A stretch of DNA of 64,000 nt. It comes from Polyangiaceae bacterium. GTDB lineage: Bacteria; Myxococcota_A; Polyangia; Polyangiales; Polyangiaceae. The notes beneath the pieces were generated by a model that worked only from the letters and a program-made list of their open reading frames with translations, searched no databases and was not told the origin of the DNA. Location of the stretch: contig JABTUA010000001.1 of the NCBI GenBank assembly GCA_015075635.1, positions 2,480,001 through 2,544,000 on the forward strand, written 5' to 3'. Below, in pieces: positions 25,870 through 34,415 of this stretch. The position numbers were made by a program, and so were the translations under genes. The number at the start of each line of letters is the position of its first letter. The first letter of the stretch is position 1.

Positions 25870-27747
25870 ATGCGCCAGCTCCAAGTGAATCGGTCCTTTT
25901 CTGTCCTACCTCTGCTCGCCTCCCTCGCGCTCGGCTGCTCGTCCTCGGACGGCGGCGGCCCGGCCGGCGGGGAAATCGACAACGACGCGCCGCTCTCGGA
26001 TCTGGACGCCCTGTTCAAGGACGCTCCGGACAACGCCAAGCTCGACGAGCTCGGCAAGGCCGACGCCGTCTACCCGAAGCTCTACACCGAGCTCCTGACG
26101 CAGCAGTCGCCGGTGCGAAACCAGGCTAGCCGCGGCGTGTGCTCGATCTTCGCCACCAACGCGCTGATGGAGCACCTCTACATCAAGGGCGGCAACCTGC
26201 CGAACCCGGACTTCTCGGAGCAGTTCCTTCAGTGGAGCGTGAAGGTGGAGGGCGGCGACTTCACCAACACCGAAGGCTCGAACGCCGCCTCGAACCTGGA
26301 GGCCATCAGCCAGTTCGGCATCGTGCAGGAGCAGGACTGGCCCTACCAGGGCACCAAGTGGACGACGGCCAACGACCCGGAGTGCACCGGCGAGAGCATG
26401 CCGACCAAGTGCTACACGAACGGCGATCCGCCGGCGAGCGCCCTCGCAGCGCCTCGCTTCAAGCTGCCGGCCGGCAAGTGGGTCAACTCGAAGACCAACA
26501 GCATCAAGGCCTTCATGACCGGCAAGAAGCAGGCGGTGGTCGTGGGCATGACCTTCTTCTACCAGGCCTGGAACCACCGCCTCTCGGCCATCCCGGTGGA
26601 CTCGGCCACGTACTGGAAGGAAGGCGTCGTGTTTTACCCGAACGCGAAGGACAAGACCGAGAGCCTGAAGAAGCGCGCCGGTCACGCCATCTTGCTGGTG
26701 GGCTGGGACGACGACAAAGAGATCCAGCCCCTCGACGAAGAGGGCAAGCCCGCCGTGGACGGCAGCGGGAACCCGGTCAAGGAGAAGGGCTTCTTCATCT
26801 TCAAGAACAGCTGGGGCACCGATCGCTTCGGCACGCAGAACCCCTACGGCCCGGGCTACGGCTACCTCAGCTACAAGTACGTGGAGCAGTACGGCACGGT
26901 GTACGGCTCGGACGTGCCGAAGCCCGAGCCCAAGCAGGAGATCTGCAACGACCAGAAGGACAACGACGGCGACGGCAAGACCGACTGCGCCGACGGCGAC
27001 TGCGCGGCGGACGCGGCCTGCACCGGCAGCGGAACCGACTACGAGAACACCACCGGCGGCGCCATCCCCGACAACGACGCGAACGGCCTGAAGAGCGACA
27101 TCGTGGTCGCCGAAGGCGGCAGCATCAGCGCCCTCAGCGTGACGGTGGACGTCACCCACCCTTACCGTGGCGACCTGATCGTGAAGCTCGTGCGCCAGGG
27201 CGGCGGCGAGGTGGTGCTCTCCGATCGCGCCGGCGGCAGCGCCGACGATCTGAAGAAGACCTTCGCGGTCACCGCCTTCGACGGGCAGGACGCCGCCGGC
27301 ACCTGGTCCCTGGTCGTGATCGACAAGGCCAAGAGCGACGTCGGCAAGCTGAACTCCTGGAAGCTCTCGATCACCCGCGGCAGCGCCGCGCCGACCAGCC
27401 AGAGCTACTCGAGCACCGAGTCGAAGCCGATCAAGGACAACGACCCGGCGGGTGTCTCGACGGACATCGCGGTGGCGGACGCCGGCAAGATCAAGGCGCT
27501 CAGCGTGACGGTGGACGTGACCCACCCGTACAAGGGCGACCTGACGGTGAAGCTCCAGCGCATCGGCGTGGGCGAGGCCGTGCTCCAGGAAGCCGACGCG
27601 GAGAGCGGTCCCTTCGGCAAGCGCACCTTCAGCGTGAGCGAGTTCGTCGGCGACGAGTCCAAGGGCACCTGGCGCCTGCTGGTCGCGGACGTGGCCTCGG
27701 GCGACAGCGGCACGCTCAACGGCTGGAGCCTCGAGATCAAGAGGTAG
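25870..27747 (+). CDS. Papain-like cysteine protease lipoprotein with two P-domains
   Basis: 625 residues. Lipobox ALGC (Cys23), an acidic pro-segment, then a C1 peptidase domain: SPVRNQASRGVC gives oxyanion Gln85 and nucleophile Cys91, GHAILLVGWDD gives His272, and FKNSWGT gives Asn313. A MopE-like insert (NDGDGKTDCADGDC) links it to two proprotein-convertase P-domains (about 390-500 and 515-625), each with THPYRGDL/THPYKGDL and GTWxLxVxD. P-domains normally stabilise subtilisin-like convertases; pairing them with a papain fold is less usual. Surface digestion or maturation role inferred. Confidence 0.87.
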   Translation: MRQLQVNRSFSVLPLLASLALGCSSSDGGGPAGGEIDNDAPLSDLDALFKDAPDNAKLDELGKADAVYPKLYTELLTQQSPVRNQASRGVCSIFATNALMEHLYIKGGNLPNPDFSEQFLQWSVKVEGGDFTNTEGSNAASNLEAISQFGIVQEQDWPYQGTKWTTANDPECTGESMPTKCYTNGDPPASALAAPRFKLPAGKWVNSKTNSIKAFMTGKKQAVVVGMTFFYQAWNHRLSAIPVDSATYWKEGVVFYPNAKDKTESLKKRAGHAILLVGWDDDKEIQPLDEEGKPAVDGSGNPVKEKGFFIFKNSWGTDRFGTQNPYGPGYGYLSYKYVEQYGTVYGSDVPKPEPKQEICNDQKDNDGDGKTDCADGDCAADAACTGSGTDYENTTGGAIPDNDANGLKSDIVVAEGGSISALSVTVDVTHPYRGDLIVKLVRQGGGEVVLSDRAGGSADDLKKTFAVTAFDGQDAAGTWSLVVIDKAKSDVGKLNSWKLSITRGSAAPTSQSYSSTESKPIKDNDPAGVSTDIAVADAGKIKALSVTVDVTHPYKGDLTVKLQRIGVGEAVLQEADAESGPFGKRTFSVSEFVGDESKGTWRLLVADVASGDSGTLNGWSLEIKR

Positions 27748-27768
27748 GTCGAGGCAACCAGGAGAGTT

Positions 27769-27795
27769 GCGCCACGACGCCACGACGCCACGACA
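27769..27795. repeat. Dispersed CCACGACG-type repeat, copy A
   Basis: Three consecutive copies of an 8-9 bp unit GCCACGACG lie 20 bp after the stop of the papain-like gene. The same string recurs at 58999-59030 and inverted at 59185-59217, always just downstream of a gene, so it is a dispersed intergenic element of this genome. Confidence 0.75.
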
Positions 27796-27901
27796 GATTT
27801 CTTTGATTGTGTCGTGGGCGGACGGGCGTGCGTGAGCCGAGCGGCGCTGGTCACCCCCACGGCTGACCATTGCTCGCCCGCGGCGCCTGGACCCTCAGAA
27901 G

Positions 27902-27971
27902 ACCGCCAAGCCGCCAAGGGCCGTGAGCTTCTTCCTGGCGACCTTGGCGTTCTTTCTGGCGTCTTGGCGGT
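27902..27971. repeat. Imperfect inverted repeat (ACCGCCAAG / CTTGGCGGT)
   Basis: ACCGCCAAG at 27902-27910 and CTTGGCGGT at 27963-27971 are perfect complements, and inner copies (CCGCCAAGG, CCTTGGCG) extend the pairing. A transcript in either direction could fold into a long hairpin. It lies between convergent genes and could act as a terminator, but lacks a T-run. Confidence 0.6.
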
Positions 27972-28033
27972 TCTCTCCCGATCCGAGGCGGCACCGGAAG
28001 AGATGTGACCAATCATGAGCCCCACGGATACAG

Positions 28034-28190
28034 CCAACCTGCTCCACCGCCCGTGACCGGAAGGCGGTCGCGCGAGCAGCTACGGCCGACCTGCTCCCCC
28101 GCCCGTGACCGGAAGGCGGTCGCGCGGGCAGCTACAGCCGACCTGTTCCCCCGCCCGTGACCGGGAGGCGATCGCGCGGTCGCGCACGCC
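28034..28190. repeat. 52-bp tandem repeat, three copies
   Basis: Units start at 28034, 28086 and 28138 and share the core CGCCCGTGACCGGAAGGCG. Copies one and two are nearly identical; copy three diverges at its end, and a fourth degenerate start is seen near 28198. No spacers of unique sequence, so not a CRISPR. Together with the two preceding repeats it fills the 617-bp gene-free stretch 27748-28364. Confidence 0.8.
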
Positions 28191-28364
28191 GTGACAGCCG
28201 AGCGGCCCCCCCGGCTGATCGGGAGGCGTCATCCCCCTCCGCTGCGCGGAACGTCCATCCCGCGGACGTTCGGCGCAGCGCACGCCCCTGACGGGACAAA
28301 AACACCGAAGCCGCCGGGGCCTCGCGGACCGCGGCGGCTTCGCTGCTGGGTTAGAGCTCGGGGT

Positions 28365-29132
28365 TCAGTCCGTGGACGTGTCGGCCGCTGCGTCGTTGCC
28401 GCCGCCGCCCGTGCCTCCGCCGCCGTCGGTGCCGGCGTCGGTGGTGCCGCCCTCGCATACGCCGAGGGTGCCGAGCTGGGAGTTGAACGCCGCGCAGGTG
28501 CCACCACCACAGTCCGCGTTCGAGCAGCAGAACTTCTTGCAGGTGCCGGTTCCACCGTCGACGTCACCCGAGCAGTGCATGGTGCCCTTGCAGTACGGGC
28601 CCTTCGAGTTGGTGCACGACTCTCCCAGGTTCTTGTCGTTGGGCGGATCGAAACAGGCGATCACCGACTGTCCCGAGCTCGTTCCCAGGTCGCAAGCCTG
28701 ACCGGCCCCGCCGTTGCAGCCCTCGTTCGTGACCGGATTGCACTCGATCGTAATGCCTGAGGCGCAGCCTGCCGGAAGCTGGACCTGCGTCGTCTTGCAC
28801 TCGGTGTCGTAGTCCGCGCAGCAGTCCGGCGGGCTCTGGTTCTTGCACGCCGGGTCGCAGTAGCAGCCGCCGGGCTGCTCGTCGGCGCTGCCGCAGACGC
28901 CCTTGCAGGAGCCAGCGGAGCTGCCGCCGCTGCCGCCGCTGCCGCCGCCACCGGTGGCCATGCCGCCGGAACCGCCCGCGCCGCCGACCGCGCCACCCGC
29001 GCCGCCGCCGCCGCCGGTCACGGTCTGCGTGCCTCCCGTGTTCCCGCCACTACTACTGCTGCTCCCGCACGCGCCATAAAAGACGGCTCCGAAACCAAGG
29101 CAGACCAAGGCAGAGATGGTGGCGATTCTCAC
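28365..29132 (-). CDS. Lipoprotein with somatomedin-B-like domain
   Basis: 255 residues from GTG 29132. Lipobox GAC (Cys22), a Gly-rich linker (23-75), then eight cysteines at 76, 80, 90, 92, 96, 104, 105 and 112, spaced C-x3-C-x9-C-x-CD-x2-C-x7-CC-x-DY-x3-C. That spacing, with CD and CCxDY, is the signature of somatomedin B domains known from vitronectin-type animal proteins. A second Cys-rich part and a Gly/Asp tail follow. Surface adhesion or protein binding is a reasonable guess; not provable here. Confidence 0.72.
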   Translation of the reverse strand: MRIATISALVCLGFGAVFYGACGSSSSSGGNTGGTQTVTGGGGGAGGAVGGAGGSGGMATGGGGSGGSGGSSAGSCKGVCGSADEQPGGCYCDPACKNQSPPDCCADYDTECKTTQVQLPAGCASGITIECNPVTNEGCNGGAGQACDLGTSSGQSVIACFDPPNDKNLGESCTNSKGPYCKGTMHCSGDVDGGTGTCKKFCCSNADCGGGTCAAFNSQLGTLGVCEGGTTDAGTDGGGGTGGGGNDAAADTSTD

Positions 29133-29189
29133 GGTGACTCCTGACTGGGAAGTAAACGAGCGCCCGGCGCCCGACCCAAGGCAATCAGG

Positions 29190-30671
29190 TTACACCAAGA
29201 CCGCCGGCAAGACCACCCGGACACGCGTGCCCTTGCCGAGCTCGCTCTCGACTCGGATGTCGCCGCCCATCTCTCGGACCAACGCCCGGCACACGTACAG
29301 ACCGAGCCCGGTGCCCACGCCCACCGGCTTGGTGGTGAAGAACGCGTCGAAGATGCGCGGCAGCGCTTCGGCGGCGATCCCCTCCCCGTCGTCCGATACC
29401 TCCACGACCACCTCGGCGCCCGAGCCAGGCGCGACGCTGACCGTGATGTCGCCGTGGCGCTCCTTCGGCATGGCCTGAGCAGCGTTGATGAGCAAGTTCA
29501 GAAAGACCTGGGCCAGGCGCGTCTCGTCGCCGCGAACCAAAGGGATTTCTGCGTACTTTCGGCTCAGCGAGGCGCGCTCGGTGAGCGCGCCGGCCGCGAT
29601 GCGCGCCGCCAGATCGATCGCGCGCCGCACGTCCGCCACGCCGGCCGAGTCCTCTTGTCGGCCCATCTGCGTCAGATCCGCCAGGATGGCGCGCATGCGC
29701 CCAAGGCCGTCGAGCGCGTCCGCGAGGGCGGCGCGCGCCCGCGCAATTTCTTCCGGTCGCTCCGCGAGCAGGGTCTGGGCCAGATCGACGCTCGCGAGCA
29801 CGTAGGTGAGCGGGTTGCTGAGCTCGTGGGACACGGACGCGCACAAGAGGCCCAGGGCTGCGACACGCTCCTGCATCGCCGTGTGAGCCTCCCGCGACCG
29901 CTGCTCGGTGACGTCCCGCGCGACGCCGCAGTAGCCGGTGATCCTCCCGCTCACGTCCCGGAGCAGGGACGCGCGGTCTTCCATCTGCCGCCACTCCGCT
30001 CCGTTCTTGTGCGCGAGCCGGTAGCTCCGGATCACCGGCTCGCCGCTCGCGAACATCTCTTGCGTGCGCTGCCCGAGCGCGGGCAGGTCGTCCGGGTGGA
30101 TGCAGCGGAGCCAGAGGCCCGGATCGCGCATGAAGTCCTCGGCGGCCCAGCCCACCACCTCCTCGACGTGGTCGCTCACCAGCTCCACGCGCGCCGACAA
30201 CGCGTCGCTGCCCTGCGTCCGCACGACGTAGACCACGTCGGGAATGCTCTCCATCACGTGGCGGAAGGTCGCGCTGTTGCGCCGGAGCGCGTCCTCGGCC
30301 ACGCCGAGCTCGCTCCGGTCCACGACCACCGTCAGTGTGCGCCCGTCGTCGAGCGGGGCGAGCATCACGTCGACGCTGAACAAGTGGCCGTCGCGGTGAC
30401 GCGCCTCGAGCCGGGAGCCGCTGCCCATGTTGCGCGTGCGCGGCGTCGCCGAATACTCGCTGCGGCGCTCCGCGTGCAGCTGGCGTAGGGGGCCCGGCAC
30501 CAGCACCTCGACGAACGAGCCGATCAGCTGGTGGTCGGCCCAGCCGAACAGCCGCTCGACCTCGCGGTTGGCCTCGACGATGACGCCGCGCTCGTCCACC
30601 ACCAACATCGCGACGGGCGAGCGTGCGACGAGCGACCCGAGCGGCGACGCTGTGGCTGACTCATCGGGCAC
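29190..30671 (-). CDS. PAS-domain sensor histidine kinase
   Basis: 493 residues, no membrane segment. Two PAS domains (about 10-120 and 130-255, the second ending in VARDVTEQRSREA) precede the HisKA helix with phospho-acceptor SVSHELSNPL. The ATPase domain has NLLINAAQA (N box), DDGEGIA (G1), FTTKPVGVGTGLGL (F/G2). All catalytic residues are present, so it should autophosphorylate in response to a cytosolic signal. No response regulator is adjacent; the partner must be elsewhere. Starts 6 bp from the divergent hydrolase gene. Confidence 0.92.
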   Translation of the reverse strand: MPDESATASPLGSLVARSPVAMLVVDERGVIVEANREVERLFGWADHQLIGSFVEVLVPGPLRQLHAERRSEYSATPRTRNMGSGSRLEARHRDGHLFSVDVMLAPLDDGRTLTVVVDRSELGVAEDALRRNSATFRHVMESIPDVVYVVRTQGSDALSARVELVSDHVEEVVGWAAEDFMRDPGLWLRCIHPDDLPALGQRTQEMFASGEPVIRSYRLAHKNGAEWRQMEDRASLLRDVSGRITGYCGVARDVTEQRSREAHTAMQERVAALGLLCASVSHELSNPLTYVLASVDLAQTLLAERPEEIARARAALADALDGLGRMRAILADLTQMGRQEDSAGVADVRRAIDLAARIAAGALTERASLSRKYAEIPLVRGDETRLAQVFLNLLINAAQAMPKERHGDITVSVAPGSGAEVVVEVSDDGEGIAAEALPRIFDAFFTTKPVGVGTGLGLYVCRALVREMGGDIRVESELGKGTRVRVVLPAVLV

Positions 30672-30677
30672 CCTCGC

Positions 30678-31586
30678 ATGCTAGCATCCCGAAGCGTGCT
30701 GGCGCCGACCGAGCTTCGCCTCCCCCTGGCCACGGGCCTGACGCTCAACGTCCTCGAATGGGGCGGCCGGGACAGCTCGCGGGATCACACGCTGGTCCTG
30801 GTGCACGGCTTCCTGGACCTCGCCTGGGGCTTCGGCCCGCTGGTCGACCACGGGCTCGCCGAGCGCTTTCACGTGGTCGCGCCGGACATGCGAGGCCACG
30901 GCGACAGCGATCGCGTCGGCGCCGGTGGCTACTACCACTTCATGGACTACGTGGCGGATCTCGCCGGCGTGGTCGAAGCGCTCGGCAGGGGGCGCGTCTC
31001 CCTGGTCGGGCACTCCATGGGCGGCAGCATCGCGGCGTATTACGCGGGCGCGTTTCCGGAGCGGGTGCACGCTCTCGCCCTGCTCGAAGGGCTCGGGCCG
31101 CCGGAGGACGAGACGCCCCACCCGGTGCGCGTGGAGAGCTGGATCCGCGCCTGGAAGCGCGCCCGCGAAAGCGAAAGCCGCGCCTACCCGAGCCTCGACG
31201 CCGCGGCCGAGCGCCTGCGGGCCGCCGACCCGCTGCTCAGCGACGAGCTGGCTCGGTACTTCGCCGAGCACGGCACCGTCGCCCTGCCCGGTGGCGCCCG
31301 CCGCTTCAAGCACGACCCGTTGCACCTGACCCGCGGCCCCTACCCCTTCCGCGTCGACGTCGCCGAGTCGTTCTGGCGCGCGGTGAAGTGTCCGGTGCTG
31401 CTCGTCGAGGGCGCGGACTCGCCGTTTCGCTCCCTGGAGAACCTGGAGCGACGCGTGGCGTGCTTCCAGAGCCCCGAGCGGGTGATCATCGATGGTGCTT
31501 CCCACATGTTGCAGCGCCACCAGCCGGCAGCGCTGGCGCGGGTGCTGCTCGACTTCTTAGATCCCGCCCACCCACCCCCACCGTAG
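30678..31586 (+). CDS. Alpha/beta hydrolase
   Basis: 302 residues, cytosolic. LVLVHGFLD forms the oxyanion region, GHSMGGS the nucleophile elbow (Ser about 113), LLVEGADS carries the acid, and GASHMLQ the catalytic His. DMRGHGDSDR is typical of the esterase/epoxide-hydrolase branch. A helical cap lies between residues 150 and 230. Divergent from the histidine kinase with only six bases between start codons, so their promoters lie inside each other's 5' regions. Substrate unknown. Confidence 0.88.
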   Translation: MLASRSVLAPTELRLPLATGLTLNVLEWGGRDSSRDHTLVLVHGFLDLAWGFGPLVDHGLAERFHVVAPDMRGHGDSDRVGAGGYYHFMDYVADLAGVVEALGRGRVSLVGHSMGGSIAAYYAGAFPERVHALALLEGLGPPEDETPHPVRVESWIRAWKRARESESRAYPSLDAAAERLRAADPLLSDELARYFAEHGTVALPGGARRFKHDPLHLTRGPYPFRVDVAESFWRAVKCPVLLVEGADSPFRSLENLERRVACFQSPERVIIDGASHMLQRHQPAALARVLLDFLDPAHPPPP

Positions 31587-31593
31587 TCCTCCG

Positions 31594-31612
31594 CCGGGGG
31601 CACGGCCCCCGG
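31594..31612. terminator. GC-rich hairpin between convergent genes
   Basis: CCGGGGGC and GCCCCCGG form a perfect 8-bp stem with a 3-base loop, 8 bp after the hydrolase stop and before the convergent DUF2914 gene. No U-tract follows, so it may be a Rho-assisted terminator or one of the dispersed GC hairpins of this genome; the following bases to about 31670 contain further short TCGCT-type repeats. Confidence 0.5.
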
Positions 31613-31724
31613 ACCCCCGACGCGACTCGCCTCGCTCGTCGCGGGCTCGCTTCGCTCGCGCAGCTGCCCAGCGAACTTCCGCGCGAGACGGGACGACTTC
31701 ACGCCTGAGGGTGAGTCCTGGACG

Positions 31725-32315
31725 TCACTCGACGGTGAAGCTCTTCTTCCCGAGCTCGGCACCGTCGGCGGACCTCACCACCGCGACCCAGTCGCCGGCC
31801 TGTCGCACCTGCTTCGTCTTGCCCCAGGTGCGCCAGCGGGCGTTCTTGGCGGGCACCTCGAGCTTGACGTGCCCGACGCTCTTGCCCTCGCGCTCGAAGG
31901 TGATGACCACACCAGCGGCAGAGTCCGAGCCGTTCGCCAGCTCGACGAAGGCGTAGAGCGGCTCGTCGGACACCACCAGCCGATCGACCGCTGCCGGCTC
32001 GCGCTTGTCGATGCTGCGGGTGATCACGATGCGCTTCACGGCGAGGCCGTCGGGGAGAACCGCGTCCGTGGACGCGGGGTGCGACTTGGCGGGCTTCTTG
32101 GCGGGCTCGGCCTTCTCCGCCTTGACCAGCACGCTCGCTGGTGGGTCCGCGGTCTTGGGCTCGGCACGAGCGGGCGCAGCCGGCGCCGGCGCGGCAGGGA
32201 CGGCCGGGGTCGCCCGGGCCAAAGGCTCCCGGGACGCTTCGGTCGGGTCCTGCCGACTGCACGCCACGGCGACCAGAGAGAGGGCCACGGCCACTGCAAA
32301 CCTGCGCTCATTCAT
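31725..32315 (-). CDS. DUF2914 lipoprotein
   Basis: 196 residues from ATG 32315. Lipobox AVAC, then an Ala/Pro/Lys linker to about residue 85. The rest fits DUF2914: VKRIVITRSIDKREP at the start, LYAFVELAN, the strongly conserved ARWRTWGKTK, and a final beta strand GxELGKKSFTV. DUF2914 is a small beta-rich extracytoplasmic domain of unknown function. Stands alone, convergent with the hydrolase gene. Confidence 0.75.
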   Translation of the reverse strand: MNERRFAVAVALSLVAVACSRQDPTEASREPLARATPAVPAAPAPAAPARAEPKTADPPASVLVKAEKAEPAKKPAKSHPASTDAVLPDGLAVKRIVITRSIDKREPAAVDRLVVSDEPLYAFVELANGSDSAAGVVITFEREGKSVGHVKLEVPAKNARWRTWGKTKQVRQAGDWVAVVRSADGAELGKKSFTVE

Positions 32316-32514
32316 GCTCTGACACTCCTGCCCGGCAATCACCCGAGCGTTCTCGCACCCTAGAGAGCAAGGGCCGAGCCAGCCAAATTTCCGCGCAATC
32401 GCGCGCTGGGTCGTGTCGGCGAGGACACGCCCGTGGGCGCGTGGCCGCGGGCGCACCTGCGCCCGGCGCAGTTGCGGTGGGCCCGGTGCGTGTGGCAAAA
32501 CTAGAGCCGTCCGC

Positions 32515-32928
32515 ATGCGCCGCCTGCCCGGAGCCCGCCTGGTGCGAAGCCTGCGCGCCTTCGCCGCGCTGGTCGCGCTCGTGCTGGTCGGCGCGCAGCT
32601 CACCAGCATCGGTCACCACGTGCTCGTGGCCCACTACCTGTGCGCCAAGCACGGCACGCTCCACCACGGGCAGGCCCCCGAGCTCCGCTCCACCGAGCGC
32701 ATGAGCGCCGAGACCGCGACGCCCGAGGAGAACGGCGACCACGGCAGCCACGACGACTGCTGCTTCCCGGCCCGCACGCCCGCGGAGCTCGCCGAGATCG
32801 CTCGGTGGACGCTCGTCGCGACGGCGCCCGAGAGCTCCGCCGCGCTGCTCGCGCCGGATGCCGCGCTGGCCCACGACGCCATCCCGCTCCTCGCGCTCGC
32901 GCCGAAGCTGTCGCCTCCGCGCGCCTGA
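32515..32928 (+). CDS. Small His-rich exported protein at head of zinc operon
   Basis: 137 residues from ATG 32515. One hydrophobic segment (about 15-35), then histidine/cysteine clusters: GHHVLVAHYLCAKHGTLHHG and DHGSHDDCCFP. These suit metal binding outside the cytoplasm, and its place just upstream of a metal-uptake operon agrees. It resembles DUF2946-like small proteins in layout, but the match is loose. 136 bp separate it from the porin gene. Role in zinc sensing or scavenging is inferred. Confidence 0.65.
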   Translation: MRRLPGARLVRSLRAFAALVALVLVGAQLTSIGHHVLVAHYLCAKHGTLHHGQAPELRSTERMSAETATPEENGDHGSHDDCCFPARTPAELAEIARWTLVATAPESSAALLAPDAALAHDAIPLLALAPKLSPPRA

Positions 32929-33064
32929 GCCCGCGCCTCGAAGGCCTTCCACACGCTCGCGCGGCCAGCTCGCGCGGCGTGGTCCATCCCACGCGACTCC
33001 GCGCCCACGACCGGCGCCCGCGACGCATCGTTTCCATCGTTCCATCCAACACGCGATCACTCCC

Positions 33065-34402
33065 GTGGTCCCCACCACCCGCATCACTCTGGCGGCGTGT
33101 CTCGGCGCGCGGCTGGCGTTCGCCCAGGCCACGCCACCGGGTACGCCTGCCGACGAGCCCGACGTCGAAGAAGCGGCCGAGCCGGCCGCCAGCGAGAGCG
33201 CTCCGCCGATCGAGCCGGCGACCAGCGAGAGCGCTCCGCCGATCGAGCCGGCGACCAGCGAGACCGACTCGGTGTTCGCCGAGCTGGAGCAAGACCTGTC
33301 CACGCCGGGCTCCGCGCCCGCGTCGCCGACCCGAGCCGCGCCCGCCCGCGGAACGCAGTCGATGAACCCGGATCTGGCGCTGATCGCCGACTTCGCCGCG
33401 GCCTGGTTCTCCGACGAAGAACACCGCCAGACCGGCGGACACGATCCGAGCCGCAACGGCTTCAACCTGCAATCGCTCGAGCTCAACGCGAGGAGCGTCG
33501 TCGATCCCTACCTGCGCTTCGACGCGAACCTGGTGTTCGCCGAAGCCGGCGTGGAGATCGAGGAGGTCTACGCCACCACGCTGGAGCTGCCTCAGGGCCT
33601 GCAAGCGCGCTTCGGGCAGTTCCTCACCCGCTTCGGACGCATCAACGCCACCCACCCGCACGCCTGGGACTTCGCCGATCAGCCCTTCGCCATCGGGCGC
33701 GTGTTCGGCGCCGAGGGCAACCGCGGTCTCGGCGTCGAGCTGTCTTGGCTGTTGCCGCTGCCCTGGTACGCGGAGCTCGTGGCGTCGGCGACGCAGGCCG
33801 GCGGCGAGGCCAGCGCGCGGAGCTTCTACGGCGCGAACGATCTGGGCGTCGAGCGCCCCGCGGATCTGCTCTACGTCACCGCGCTAGAGCAGTTCTTCGA
33901 CCTGTCCCACGACTGGTCGCTGCTCTGGGGTCTATCCGGTGCCTTCGGCCCGAACGCCAGCGGACGCGACAACCGCACCGAGGTCTTCGGCACGGATCTG
34001 TACCTGAAGTACCGACCCATCACCCGCACCAGCGCCACGTCCGTCGGCTGGCAGACGGAGCTCTTGTATCGCCGGCGGCAGGTGCCTGAAGACGTGCTCT
34101 GGGACGCGAGCGGTTACAGCCAGGTCGCCGTCCGCTTCGCGCGGCGCTGGGGCAGCGCGCTCCGCTACGAGGCCGGCTCTCCCGCCTACGACCTCGGCGG
34201 CGCCGTGGCCACCGACCCCCTCGACCCCGAGTGGACGCGCTTCCGCCACCGCGTGAGCGCCAACCTCACCCACTGGCCGAGCGAGTTCTCTCGCTTCCGG
34301 CTGCAAGGCTCGCGCGACATGGGGGGCGCGGGCCAGCCCATCTGGGCGGCCTTCTTGGCCGCGGAAGTCGTCGTGGGCGCCCACGGCGCGCACACGTTCT
34401 GA
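33065..34402 (+). CDS. Outer-membrane porin-like protein of zinc operon
   Basis: 445 residues from GTG 33065, which starts a signal peptide cut after AFA. A repeated acidic Ser/Pro linker (SESAPPIEPAT twice) is followed by about 340 residues of alternating hydrophobic strands ending in an aromatic residue (HTF), typical of an outer-membrane beta barrel. The segment ARFGQFLTRFGRINATHPHAWDF resembles the start of phosphate- or metal-regulated porin barrels. 13 bp upstream of znuA, so it is probably the outer-membrane entry for the metal. Confidence 0.72.
   Translation: MVPTTRITLAACLGARLAFAQATPPGTPADEPDVEEAAEPAASESAPPIEPATSESAPPIEPATSETDSVFAELEQDLSTPGSAPASPTRAAPARGTQSMNPDLALIADFAAAWFSDEEHRQTGGHDPSRNGFNLQSLELNARSVVDPYLRFDANLVFAEAGVEIEEVYATTLELPQGLQARFGQFLTRFGRINATHPHAWDFADQPFAIGRVFGAEGNRGLGVELSWLLPLPWYAELVASATQAGGEASARSFYGANDLGVERPADLLYVTALEQFFDLSHDWSLLWGLSGAFGPNASGRDNRTEVFGTDLYLKYRPITRTSATSVGWQTELLYRRRQVPEDVLWDASGYSQVAVRFARRWGSALRYEAGSPAYDLGGAVATDPLDPEWTRFRHRVSANLTHWPSEFSRFRLQGSRDMGGAGQPIWAAFLAAEVVVGAHGAHTF
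33191..33256 (+). repeat. Perfect 33-bp tandem duplication
   Basis: Two identical 33-bp units start at 33191 and 33224 and encode SESAPPIEPAT twice in the linker of the porin-like protein. Identity at all third positions suggests a recent duplication. Confidence 0.85.
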
Positions 34403-34415
34403 CAAGGAACCGACC

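Noticed and set aside
28034-28190. Possible CRISPR array
   Set aside because: Units are directly tandem at 52 bp with no unique spacers and no cas genes nearby.
32316-32514. Zur operator before the zinc operon
   Set aside because: No AT-rich dyad resembling a Zur box could be found in the spacer.
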